Below are positions 1-6,648 of a DNA stretch of 22,300 nucleotides, in pieces. Below the pieces are notes generated by a model. That model did not search any database. It was given only the letters and a program-made list of their open reading frames with translations, and had not been told where the DNA came from. Every line of letters starts with the position of its first letter. The stretch's first letter is position 1. The translations under genes and the position numbers were made by a program. This DNA is from Scatavimonas merdipullorum. Lineage in GTDB: Bacteria > Bacillota > Clostridia > Oscillospirales > Acutalibacteraceae. The DNA is taken from the NCBI GenBank assembly GCA_018712865.1, contig DVGH01000060.1:1-22300 (forward strand), given 5' to 3'.

Positions 1-2
1 TG

Positions 3-170
3 GATATGTTCCCGCGAACTTATGGACTTGAAGCGGACGAGGCAAATTTCGATTTTTTCAGATGAAATCGGCTGGATTTGTTTCCGCGAACGTCGGGAGG
101 CTCTGACATCAAAATGGACGTATCGAGCCACGTGGAGTGCGTGGTGTTGATGTCAAGGATTGAGAAGTAA
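3..170 (+). pseudogene. rlmD: rlmD (rumA) 3'-end fragment(s), C-terminal tail of 23S rRNA (uracil-5-)-methyltransferase
   Basis: Reading from position 3 gives DMFPRTYGLEADEANF... up to a TGA at 63-65. The same frame then continues with LDLFPRTSGGSDIKMDV and HVECVVLMSRIEK, ending in TAA at 168-170. The DMFPxT...HVExVVLxSR pattern is the characteristic C-terminus of RlmD/RumA. The DMFPRT-coding segment is present twice (3-19 and 75-91, 15 of 17 bases identical). Either an in-frame duplication was broken by the TGA, or the first copy belongs to an rlmD gene lying mostly left of the window and the second is a leftover displaced tail. Known biology: the 3' end of rum/rlmD is an integration site for integrative elements using serine recombinases (for example streptococcal ICEs). 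An intact rlmD probably lies just upstream, but that cannot be seen here. Confidence 0.72.
132..156 (+). repeat. 25-bp direct repeat, left copy (putative attL core)
   Basis: This 25-bp segment encodes V-E-C-V-V-L-M-S of the RlmD tail and is identical to 4343-4367 in the same orientation. The identity ends right after ...GTCAA on one side and just before GTGGAG on the other. A direct repeat of this size within a gene tail, with a recombinase remnant next to it, is what a site-specific integrase leaves as attL/attR. The assignment as att core is inference. Confidence 0.7.
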
Positions 171-435
171 GAGTACGGGAAGGCTTGGAATCAAGGGATT
201 TTCAAAAATGAGGTGTAATTTTTGGTTGCATCAAGTCGGCGAAAATCCTTGTAAAATCAATGCGTGAGAACATATCCATCCGAAGAGTTGAGTTGATGGA
301 ATAGATATTGGGTATGTTGTGTAGACAGGATGAATATTTCATAGGTTGAGTTGACAGGATTGTTTAATTTGCTAATTACTATGCGGAAGATGTTGGTTTA
401 TGTTGCTTAGGCGAGAAATGGGAAGGAGATAAGAT
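171..435. other. Non-coding left end of the island, with inverted repeats
   Basis: No convincing gene lies here. Two inverted repeats are visible. CAAGGGATTTTC (193-204 region) faces GAAAATCCTTG (241-251), matching except for one extra G. GAACATATCCA (268-278) is the exact reverse complement of the first 11 bases of the window, which belong to the DMFPRT segment of the RlmD tail. A loose direct repeat built on GTTGAGTTGA appears near 293 and 345. A GGAAGGAG ribosome binding site at 420-428 leads into the recombinase remnant. Such repeats beside an attachment site could bind recombinase or an excision factor, but this is speculative. Confidence 0.4.
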
Positions 436-1358
436 ATGCAGGAAAATTTAAAAATACATTTCATACCTCCGGTACCGAAACGAGAAAAACGTGCCGGTAT
501 TTATTGCCGTGTCATCACAAATAGCATGGAGCAGTTGCAAAGTTTGATTGCTTAAGTATCTCATTTAACAAGGCTTACGCAGCTATGCCACAATGGATGC
601 TGTCAGATGTTTATATGGATGTTGCGACAAGTAAAATGGGGTCATCACGCAAAGAGTTTAATTGAATGTTAGATGACTGTTGATCAAATAAACTGGAAAT
701 AGTTCTTACTAAAAGCATTAGTAGATTTGGCAGAGATACTGTTGAAATTTTAGATGCGCTACATCAATTAAAGCAACTCGGTATAAGAGTGATATTTGAG
801 CAAGAAGAACTAGATACTGCAAATACGGATAGTGACTTAATGATTTCGATTATTGAATCTCTTGCGCAGGCGGAAAATGAATCAAGAAGTGAAAATATAA
901 AATGGGGTATTAAGCACCGAGCAGCATTAGGAACTTCAAAACTGTATGACAGGAAGTGCTATGGTTATAAACATGATAAGGATGGCAAGTTGATCATTGA
1001 TGAACAAAAAGCTGAAAATGTTAAACTGATATTTGATTTGTATCTTAGCGGTCAAAGTGTTATAGGAATTATCAAAGAGCTGGAAAAACGGAGGATTCTT
1101 TCGCCTACCGGGAAAGAAAAGTGGTGTAAAAGAACAATTGATGTAATGCTTAGTAATGAGAAGTATACTGGAGATGTCCGACTATTGAAAACGGGTAAAA
1201 CAGAAGTACATTATTTAGCAACGGATAATAACCCAGCGGTAATTTCAAAGGAAACTTTTGAGGCTGTGCAGATTGAGAAAAGGCGGAGAAGTAATGTGGT
1301 GAAAGATGAGAATGGGGTTAAGAGGAAAAGTGAGAAATATAGTTCTAAGAGGAAATAA
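436..1358 (+). pseudogene. Large serine recombinase remnant, inactivated
   Basis: The ATG at 436, after GGAAGGAG, opens MQENLKIHFIPPVPKREKRA followed by GIYCRVITNSMEQLQSL, the start of a serine-recombinase resolvase domain. The catalytic Ser of the usual YCRVST is Ile (codon ATC at 514-516, one change from AGC). A TAA stands at 553-555 where Gln is expected. One base is lost in the T-run near 564-566, and TGA codons at 663-665 and 681-683 replace expected Arg. The rest is typical: LEIVLTKSISRFGRDTVEIL, ISIIESLAQAENESRSENIK, then the Recombinase domain (YGYKHDKDGKLIIDEQKAE to RRRSN). It ends at KYSSKRK, where the zinc ribbon and coiled coil of full-length relatives (about 500 residues or more) would begin. 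The pattern of CAA to TAA and CGA to TGA changes fits neutral decay. The enzyme cannot be active, so the island is not self-mobile. Only the 789-1358 part is an open frame. Confidence 0.9.
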
Positions 1359-1409
1359 ACGGAACGAGTGTGATAGAGGTCAATTCAGTAATCTAGAAGG
1401 TGAAAAAAT

Positions 1410-2162
1410 ATGGCTACATACGCATATAAAGATGATATGAGAAAAGATATAATCTATGCTGCAAGCGCAGTAAAAGAAGATCGAAATAAAAAGTTTTACT
1501 GTCCCAATCCTAATTGTACAGCACATTTATATATATGTGCGGTTGATGGGAGTAAAAAAGCATATTTTAGGGCGACAAAAAAAGAATTTCCACATGTACC
1601 AATGTGCCCATTCGGTTCAAGCACGGATGAATTCCAAGCAGATCAATTTGATGAAACAACATTTGTATTTGACAATGCTATGGATAACTTATGTATTGTA
1701 ACTGCTGCACAGAAAGCTCAGAAAACGCCTGGAAATCATAACCAAGGCACAGTTAAGAAACATCCGCCACGGACGTTAAGACAAATATATTTGATGTGTA
1801 AAAGCAAACCTGTAACTGAAACATATGGGAACAAAGAAATTGGATCAATGATTTTAGATGATAGGAGCGAATATAGATATCCCAAAGGATGTTTTGGAAA
1901 TAGGATTATTGAATCTTTTCCAAAAAAAAAGCTATATGATAATACCAAAAAACAAGTGTATCTGTCATCGCCTATCAATAGTGCCAAATATTTATTTATT
2001 CTGCAATTTGCAGATGAAATTTTATATCGAACTATTCGTGATGAGATATATAATAATCGTGATAAGATTATTCTTGTTGCGGGTAAGTGGGAAGCATCAG
2101 GAGTTTATAATAGTTTTGTTGCAGAAGTTATTAGTAAAAAGCAGATTGCTATTATTAAATAA
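1410..2162 (+). CDS. Protein of unknown function with an N-terminal zinc-ribbon-like Cys/His motif
   Basis: This 250-residue protein starts at ATG 1410 after an AGAAGGTG ribosome binding site. Near the N-terminus C31-x4-C36 (YCPNPNC) and H62-x3-C66 (HVPMC) are spaced as in a zinc ribbon; C43 lies between them. The stretch 'CPNPNC...YFRATKKEFPHVPMC' resembles the N-terminal zinc module of CoiA-like proteins, but I do not recognise the full family. Residues from about 195 to the end (KYLFILQFADEILYRTI ... KIILVAGKWEA ... VISKKQIAII) alternate beta and charged segments, as a small OB-like nucleic-acid-binding domain might; that is a guess. There is no signal peptide or membrane segment, so it should be cytoplasmic. 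It lies 34 bases before tcmP on the same strand and probably shares its transcript. Its low GC matches its neighbours. Confidence 0.75.
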   Translation: MATYAYKDDMRKDIIYAASAVKEDRNKKFYCPNPNCTAHLYICAVDGSKKAYFRATKKEFPHVPMCPFGSSTDEFQADQFDETTFVFDNAMDNLCIVTAAQKAQKTPGNHNQGTVKKHPPRTLRQIYLMCKSKPVTETYGNKEIGSMILDDRSEYRYPKGCFGNRIIESFPKKKLYDNTKKQVYLSSPINSAKYLFILQFADEILYRTIRDEIYNNRDKIILVAGKWEASGVYNSFVAEVISKKQIAIIK

Positions 2163-2196
2163 TATAAAAATATGATAATGTTGAGGTGAGAAATAG

Positions 2197-3423
2197 ATGT
2201 CAAAGAAAAACGATGATTTTTTTCTGGAAAAGAAACCGTGGTCAAAAGTTAAGGATGAGCTTTTGGGATGTTACTTTAAACCATATGTTCAGAAAATTTT
2301 ATATACTTATAAACCTTTAATATATATTGATTGTTTTGCTGGCAAAGGTAAATTTGATGATGGAAATCCTGGTTCACCCTTAATTGCATTGGATATCATG
2401 AACCAGTGTATCGCTTCAACAACTATGGATGGACAACCCCAAATAGGTGCAGCGTTTATTGATTTGAACTACGCCAGTGATCTAGAGGTGAATCTTAAAG
2501 ATTATCCAGGCGTTAAAATTGTGTCGGGTAAGTATGAAGAACAGATTGACAGTCTTCTTAAAGGGAAAGAGGGGTGTAATGTTTTTCTGTATATTGATCC
2601 ATATGGAATTAAGGCACTGAATTGTTCTAAATTTGATGAGTTTGCAACAGGTCACTTTAATTCTGTAGAACTACTGATAAATATGAATTCCTTCGGTTTC
2701 ATTAGAGAAGGATGCCGCGTTCTTGGAACACAGTTTAAACCAGATGATGCAGATCTCTTTGATGATCTTGTGGAATATGAGCCGACAGTACTTGATACGT
2801 CTGAAAGTTCAATTCAGGATTCCATGCAAGCTTTGAATAATATTGCTGGAGGAGATTACTGGATAGCAATTGTAGAACAATATAAGAAGAAAGAAATCAG
2901 CGGTTACGAGGCAGAGGAATATTTTGCTGAGCAGTACTGTCAGCGATTGAGCCAAGGCTATACATATGTTCTCAATATGCCGATTAGAATACAGAAAGGA
3001 CAGCATTCAAAATATCGAATGATTCATGCAACGAACCATCCAGATGGTTGCCTTCTTATGGTAGATAATATTTGTAATCGTTGGCAGCTTTTGCAGCAGT
3101 TGCAGACAGGCGGACAGTTGTCGCTTTGGGCTGAAGATATAAACAATCAGCCAGTAGATGAGATGGAGATAGAGAACAAAATTGTAGATCATTTCTCACA
3201 ATGTGATAACTGGACATCATTGAGTGTTGCACTTGCAGTGTTCTTTGTGAAGTACGGTGTGATCTGTAGCACTGGAGATGTTACCAAAGTATTGAAGAAA
3301 TTTGAAAAAGTCGGATGCATCGATATAATGCGAAATCCGCATACTACAAAGACCGGTAGACCGACTGCTTTTATGCAGGAAGGCAAAGGGAAAACAGTAT
3401 CTGTAAAGTGGGTGAAACAATGA
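2197..3423 (+). CDS. tcmP: Three-Cys-motif partner protein (TcmP family)
   Basis: The 408-residue protein starts at ATG 2197 behind GAGGTGAG. The N-terminal WSKVKDELLGCYFKPYVQKI and YIDCFAGKGKFDDGNPGSPL match the TcmP family, named for its regular pairing with proteins carrying a three-cysteine motif. D45-C-F-A-G-K-G51 looks like motif I (SAM site) of a Rossmann-fold methyltransferase. Y-I-D134-P-Y-G137 sits where the motif IV 'DPPY' of amino-methyltransferases lies. The C-terminal 80 residues (EIENKIVDHF ... GDVTKVLKKFEKVGCI ... KTGRPTAF) look like a winged helix that could contact nucleic acid. The biochemical function of TcmP is, to my knowledge, not established; a methyltransferase-like activity is inference from the motifs. 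The stop overlaps the next gene's start (ATGA), indicating translational coupling with the radical-SAM-like partner, as the family name predicts. Confidence 0.87.
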   Translation: MSKKNDDFFLEKKPWSKVKDELLGCYFKPYVQKILYTYKPLIYIDCFAGKGKFDDGNPGSPLIALDIMNQCIASTTMDGQPQIGAAFIDLNYASDLEVNLKDYPGVKIVSGKYEEQIDSLLKGKEGCNVFLYIDPYGIKALNCSKFDEFATGHFNSVELLINMNSFGFIREGCRVLGTQFKPDDADLFDDLVEYEPTVLDTSESSIQDSMQALNNIAGGDYWIAIVEQYKKKEISGYEAEEYFAEQYCQRLSQGYTYVLNMPIRIQKGQHSKYRMIHATNHPDGCLLMVDNICNRWQLLQQLQTGGQLSLWAEDINNQPVDEMEIENKIVDHFSQCDNWTSLSVALAVFFVKYGVICSTGDVTKVLKKFEKVGCIDIMRNPHTTKTGRPTAFMQEGKGKTVSVKWVKQ

Positions 3424-4196
3424 AAGTGGCTGGGTACATAGAACGAAAGTCTATGCTCTATCGGACGGGGGTCGAATATGGCGATTACACCATGAATCAT
3501 GTGTTTGGCTGTGCACATGGGTGTAAATACCCTTGTTATGCCTTCCTTCAGAAGAAGAGATTTGGACAAATAGAAACATATGAGGATTGGTGTAAACCAT
3601 ATTTGGTCTCTAATACGATGGAACTTCTCGAAGAAGAGATTCCGCGTTTGAAGGAAAAAATTGAATCTGTGCAATTATGTTTTACAACAGATCCATTTAT
3701 GTATGACTATAAAGAAATAGCCGATATGAGTATGAGAGCTATTCAGCGATTGAACGCTGATAACATTAAATGTTGTGTTCTTACGAAAGGACTTCTGCCT
3801 ATTGAGCTAGCAGAACTGTACGAAGAAAATGAGTATGGAATTACTTTAATATCACTCGATGAAAATTATCGTAAAAAAATGGAGCCAGGTGCGGCGAAAT
3901 ATGAAGAAAGGTTGGCTGCGTTAAGAGTATTATATAATGCTGGCTGTAAAACGTGGGTAAGTATTGAGCCTTATCCAACACCGAATTTGATAGAACAAGA
4001 TTTGAATAAGATCCTTACTGCAGTGAGCTTTACTGATCGGATAATTTTCGGCCGGACAAACTATAGCAAAGAAGTGAATGCCTATAAGGAACATAAACAC
4101 TTTTACAATGAACAAGCTAATTTGGTGATGAAGTTCTGTGAAGAAAATGGGATCCAGTATCATATTAAAGAAAAGACTATTACCAAGGAACTGTAG
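3420..4196 (+). CDS. Radical-SAM-like three-Cys-motif protein, partner of TcmP
   Basis: The 258-residue frame is taken from ATG 3420, which forms an ATGA overlap with the tcmP stop. A GTG at 3408 is an alternative four codons upstream. The signature is G-C31-A-H-G-C35-K-Y-P-C39-Y (HVFGCAHGCKYPCYAF), that is CX3CX3C, one residue wider than the CX3CX2C of classical radical SAM enzymes. It would be expected to hold a 4Fe-4S cluster. Following segments (VQLCFTTDPFMYD, CCVLTKGLLPIELAEL, GITLISLDENYRKKMEPGA, TWVSIEPYPTPNL, RIIFGRTNYSKEV) fit the strands of a partial TIM barrel like that of spore photoproduct lyase-type and phage Gp37/Gp68-type proteins. The protein is cytoplasmic. Family membership is secure; the substrate is unknown. 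The translational coupling suggests it acts with TcmP on a shared substrate, plausibly nucleic acid or a modified nucleotide. Confidence 0.85.
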   Translation: MKVAGYIERKSMLYRTGVEYGDYTMNHVFGCAHGCKYPCYAFLQKKRFGQIETYEDWCKPYLVSNTMELLEEEIPRLKEKIESVQLCFTTDPFMYDYKEIADMSMRAIQRLNADNIKCCVLTKGLLPIELAELYEENEYGITLISLDENYRKKMEPGAAKYEERLAALRVLYNAGCKTWVSIEPYPTPNLIEQDLNKILTAVSFTDRIIFGRTNYSKEVNAYKEHKHFYNEQANLVMKFCEENGIQYHIKEKTITKEL

Positions 4197-4197
4197 G

Positions 4198-4274
4198 GTG
4201 ATTAGCTTTAACATAGAGAGAGTGATTGTAATAGCCTAATCACAAACATAATGTCGATAAGACAATATGTTTGT
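4198..4274. repeat. Two consecutive inverted repeats downstream of the TcmP/radical SAM pair
   Basis: GTGATTAG (4198-4205) faces CTAATCAC (4236-4243), and ACAAACATA (4242-4250) faces TATGTTTGT (4266-4274). Both are perfect. The loops are 30 and 15 bases and no U-tract follows, so neither is a classical terminator. They lie between the last island gene and the right-hand att-like repeat, a position where recombinase or excision-factor sites are often found. They could equally be RNA 3'-end structures. Confidence 0.45.
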
Positions 4275-4339
4275 CAAAACCCTACGAAATATAGCTTCTT
4301 AGCATATATAGATAAGTTTTTTAAAAAGCCTAAGTATCA

Positions 4340-4384
4340 CATGTGGAGTGCGTGGTGTTGATGTCAAAGGTTCGGCATAGATAA
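4340..4384 (+). pseudogene. rlmD: Second RlmD C-terminal tail fragment
   Basis: Reading CAT at 4340 gives HVECVVLMSKVRHR and a TAA at 4382-4384. This is the last part of an RlmD protein with no upstream coding sequence: the frame meets a TAA three codons before the His. It is the displaced gene end expected on the far side of an element integrated into the 3' end of rlmD. It contains the right copy of the 25-bp direct repeat. Confidence 0.75.
4343..4367 (+). repeat. 25-bp direct repeat, right copy (putative attR core)
   Basis: Identical to 132-156 over 25 bases and in the same orientation, 4211 bases apart. The flanks differ at once (GGATTGAG after the left copy, AGGTTCGG after the right), which defines the repeat edges. 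Together the two copies mark the limits of the recombinase/TcmP island. Confidence 0.7.
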
Positions 4385-4407
4385 ATTAAAACAGGAGTTG
4401 ATATAGT

Positions 4408-5307
4408 GTGAAAAAAGTATTAATAACTGGCGGAACGGTATTTGTAAGCAGATATATTGCTGAGTATTTTGTAGCAAAGGGTGGTGATGTTTATGTGCTT
4501 AACAGAAACACTCGTCAGCAGTCAAAGGGTGTTAAGTTGATTAAAGCAGACAGGCATGATTTGGGAGATTGTCTGAAAAAGCATTCCTTTGATGCAGTTA
4601 TTGATACTGGGTATACAGCAGATGATGTGAACGCATTGTTAGACGCAATGAACGTGTATGGAGAATATGTTTTTATCAGCTCAAGTGCAGTATACCCGGA
4701 ATATGCTAAGCAGCCATTTCAGGAAAACATAAAATTGGGAGAAAACAAGATCTGGGGAAAATACGGAAGCAATAAAATAGAAGCAGAACAGGCTCTGTTG
4801 AAGCGAAACCCCAATGCCTATATTCTCAGACCGCCATACTTATATGGGCAAATGAATAACGTGTATAGAGAAGCCTTTGTGTTCGATTGTGCATTAGCAG
4901 ACAGAAAGTTTTATATTCCACAAAATGGAGAAATGAAACTGCAATTTTTCCATATTGATGATTTGTGCAGATTTATTGATGTTATTTTAAAAAGAAAACC
5001 GTCAGAGCATATTTTTAATGTAGGAAATGAGGAAGCAGTATCTATTCGTGAATGGGTAGAGATTTGCTATCATATAGTAGGCAAACAAGTTGATTTTGTG
5101 AATGTCGACAAAGACATAGAACAAAGACATTATTTTAGTTTTTATAATTATGAGTATTATCTTGATGTTTCCAGGCAATATGAACAAATGCCAAAAGTAA
5201 AACCGTTGTATGATGGATTAAACGAGGCTTTTGAATGGTATATTAATAATCAAAATCAGGTCAACAAAAAACCATTGATTGATTTTATTGACAGTAATTT
5301 GGTTTAG
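4408..5307 (+). CDS. NAD-dependent epimerase/dehydratase family protein (extended SDR)
   Basis: The 299-residue protein starts at GTG 4408, ten bases after AGGAG (4393-4397). The N-terminal KKVLITGGTVFVSRYIAEYF is the Rossmann nucleotide-binding loop. The usual GGxGFIG is here GGTVFVS, a variant common in one branch of atypical SDRs. VLNRN after beta-2 fits NAD(P) binding. VFISSSAVYPE supplies the Ser, and KYGSNK (around residues 119-124) the Tyr-x3-Lys catalytic pair. YILRPPYLYGQMNNVY and the HIDDLCRFIDVILKR segment are typical of nucleotide-sugar epimerases. The sugar substrate cannot be told. The gene stands alone between two RlmD-tail fragments, so it is probably cargo left by a second integration event. 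Its AT-rich composition resembles the neighbouring island rather than the trp region. Confidence 0.85.
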   Translation: MKKVLITGGTVFVSRYIAEYFVAKGGDVYVLNRNTRQQSKGVKLIKADRHDLGDCLKKHSFDAVIDTGYTADDVNALLDAMNVYGEYVFISSSAVYPEYAKQPFQENIKLGENKIWGKYGSNKIEAEQALLKRNPNAYILRPPYLYGQMNNVYREAFVFDCALADRKFYIPQNGEMKLQFFHIDDLCRFIDVILKRKPSEHIFNVGNEEAVSIREWVEICYHIVGKQVDFVNVDKDIEQRHYFSFYNYEYYLDVSRQYEQMPKVKPLYDGLNEAFEWYINNQNQVNKKPLIDFIDSNLV

Positions 5308-5312
5308 TAGAG

Positions 5313-5425
5313 GATATGTTCCCTTGAATGAACAGGCAACTAAAATACGCCGTAACATTTATTTTATTCTATCGTGCCATGTGGAGACGGTAGTATTGAT
5401 GGCACGCAATACATCCTTTTATTGA
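5313..5425 (+). pseudogene. rlmD: Third RlmD C-terminal tail fragment
   Basis: GAT at 5313 reads D-M-F-P then TGA at 5325-5327, matching the DMFP of the RlmD tail at positions 3-14. About 50 bases later, in another frame, CAT at 5378 reads HVETVVLMARNTSFY with a TGA at 5423-5425. The sequence has diverged more from the other two copies (GAGACGGTAGTATTGATGG against GAGTGCGTGGTGTTGATGT), so it may be the oldest remnant or come from another species' rlmD. It marks the right edge of the hotspot. Confidence 0.65.
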
Positions 5426-5433
5426 AAAAACGG

Positions 5434-6042
5434 ATGAAAGATGGTGATCGCATAAATTTCCCTATTGAGAACAGAAGAAGCATCCGAAAATATAAAAAGC
5501 AGGATGTTCCGAAGGAAATAATTGAAAAAATTATTGAAGCTGGTAGATTGGCCCCATCTTCAAAAAACAGACAGCCCTGGCGCTTTATTGTGGTGACAGG
5601 TGCATCGAAAGCAGATATGGTTTCTGTAATGCGCCGTGGAATAGAACGGGAAAAACAAGTCCCGTTACTCCCAGACAGCGCAAAATATACCAGCGGAGCA
5701 GAATATACGGTCAACATTATGCAGCAGGCGCCGGTTACGATCTTTGTGGTCAATCCACTGGGCGTGGATCTGCAAAAACCGCTTACGCCCGAAGAACGGA
5801 TTTATGAAATTTGCAATGCCCAGTCGATTGGAGCTGCAATCGAAAACATGGCGCTTGCAGCAACCGTACTCGGACTTGGCAGCCTGTGGATTTGCGACAC
5901 CTATTTTGCATATCCGGAACTGAAAGAATGGCTTGGAAGCAAAGGCGAGCTGTTTGCAGCGCTGGCCGTTGGGTATGCGGATGAAGAGCCTGCGGCCAGA
6001 CCAAGAAGGACTTTGGAGGAAGTAACCGAGTGGCGCGATTAA
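5434..6042 (+). CDS. Nitroreductase family protein (FMN-dependent oxidoreductase)
   Basis: The 202-residue product, from ATG 5434, has the nitroreductase N-terminus ENRRSIRKYKKQDVPKEIIE. APSSKNRQPWRFIVV follows (FMN phosphate and ring contacts), then a C-terminal half with AQSIGAAIENMALAATVLGL, GSLWICDTYF and ALAVGYADEEP...RRTLEEV. Members reduce nitro groups, quinones or other acceptors with NAD(P)H and FMN in the cytoplasm; the natural substrate cannot be read. The frame is open further upstream to a GTG at 5374, but that stretch is the RlmD-tail fragment, so I reject that start. No strong ribosome binding site precedes 5434, only CGG close to the ATG. The original promoter and leader may have been replaced when elements inserted next to it. 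Confidence 0.85.
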   Translation: MKDGDRINFPIENRRSIRKYKKQDVPKEIIEKIIEAGRLAPSSKNRQPWRFIVVTGASKADMVSVMRRGIEREKQVPLLPDSAKYTSGAEYTVNIMQQAPVTIFVVNPLGVDLQKPLTPEERIYEICNAQSIGAAIENMALAATVLGLGSLWICDTYFAYPELKEWLGSKGELFAALAVGYADEEPAARPRRTLEEVTEWRD

Positions 6043-6074
6043 CGAAGAAGTTTCCAGAGAGTGGAGGTTAGAAA

Positions 6075-6647
6075 ATGAGAAAGTCATTTTTATTATGGTT
6101 AGTAATGATCCTTGTTTTTACCTTATCAGGATGCGGCAACAAGGATGTTGAGAATGCCGCAAACGAAGCGGCAGCAGTATTTTCAAGTGGAAATATGGAA
6201 GAAATTAATCGACTTATTTTTGATACACAAGAATTAGCAACAGATACAGAAATTGCAGAATTTTTCGGCAACGAAGACGAAAATGATGCGCAAGAAGGAA
6301 TATTAAACAGTATCTTCTCACATAGTGCGGTGTCAGTAAAAAAAGTAGACGAAAGCACAATTGAGTTTGAAATTATTTCGCCTAACATGGAGAATGTATT
6401 TAAGAATTTACCTGACCTTGGTTCGGAATTTACAGAAATGGATTTAGTAGAATATATTGAAGAATACGCAAATAATGCAGAAACAAAAAGCTTTACTGTT
6501 GCAGTTCCTTATACTGTGGAAAATGAAACTGTTGTTATTGATTACCGTGATGAATCTTTTATTAATGCAATTACCGGGGGACTGGTTGACGCATATAAAC
6601 AACTTTATGCAGATGCTTTAAATCCATATCAGGAAGGAGTGAATTAA
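6075..6647 (+). CDS. Small lipoprotein of unknown function
   Basis: The 190-residue protein starts at ATG 6075 after GTGGAGG. Its N-terminus RKSFLLWLVMILVFTLSGCG is a lipoprotein signal peptide with lipobox L-S-G-C (Cys20), so the mature protein should be anchored to the outer face of the membrane. The rest is acidic and mixes helices (NAANEAAAVFSSGNMEEINR) with strands (STIEFEIISP, KSFTVAVPYTVENETVVIDY). This layout recalls the NTF2-like, DUF4878-type lipoproteins of Firmicutes, an assignment from pattern only. It lies 32 bases after the nitroreductase gene and one base before the next gene, with which it surely forms an operon. Confidence 0.8.
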   Translation: MRKSFLLWLVMILVFTLSGCGNKDVENAANEAAAVFSSGNMEEINRLIFDTQELATDTEIAEFFGNEDENDAQEGILNSIFSHSAVSVKKVDESTIEFEIISPNMENVFKNLPDLGSEFTEMDLVEYIEEYANNAETKSFTVAVPYTVENETVVIDYRDESFINAITGGLVDAYKQLYADALNPYQEGVN

Positions 6648-6648
6648 A

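Noticed and set aside
3189..3674. 161-codon minus-strand frame across the tcmP/radical SAM junction
   Set aside because: It is antisense to two well-supported genes and shows no family motifs or ribosome binding site.
4198..4274. CRISPR-like or tandem repeat array
   Set aside because: There are only two different inverted repeats, with no repeated spacer-repeat unit. No CRISPR array was seen anywhere in the window.
5374..5433. GTG 5374 as nitroreductase start
   Set aside because: The extra residues come from an RlmD-tail scar in another frame and have no counterpart in the nitroreductase family, whose N-terminus begins close to the RRSIRKY motif.
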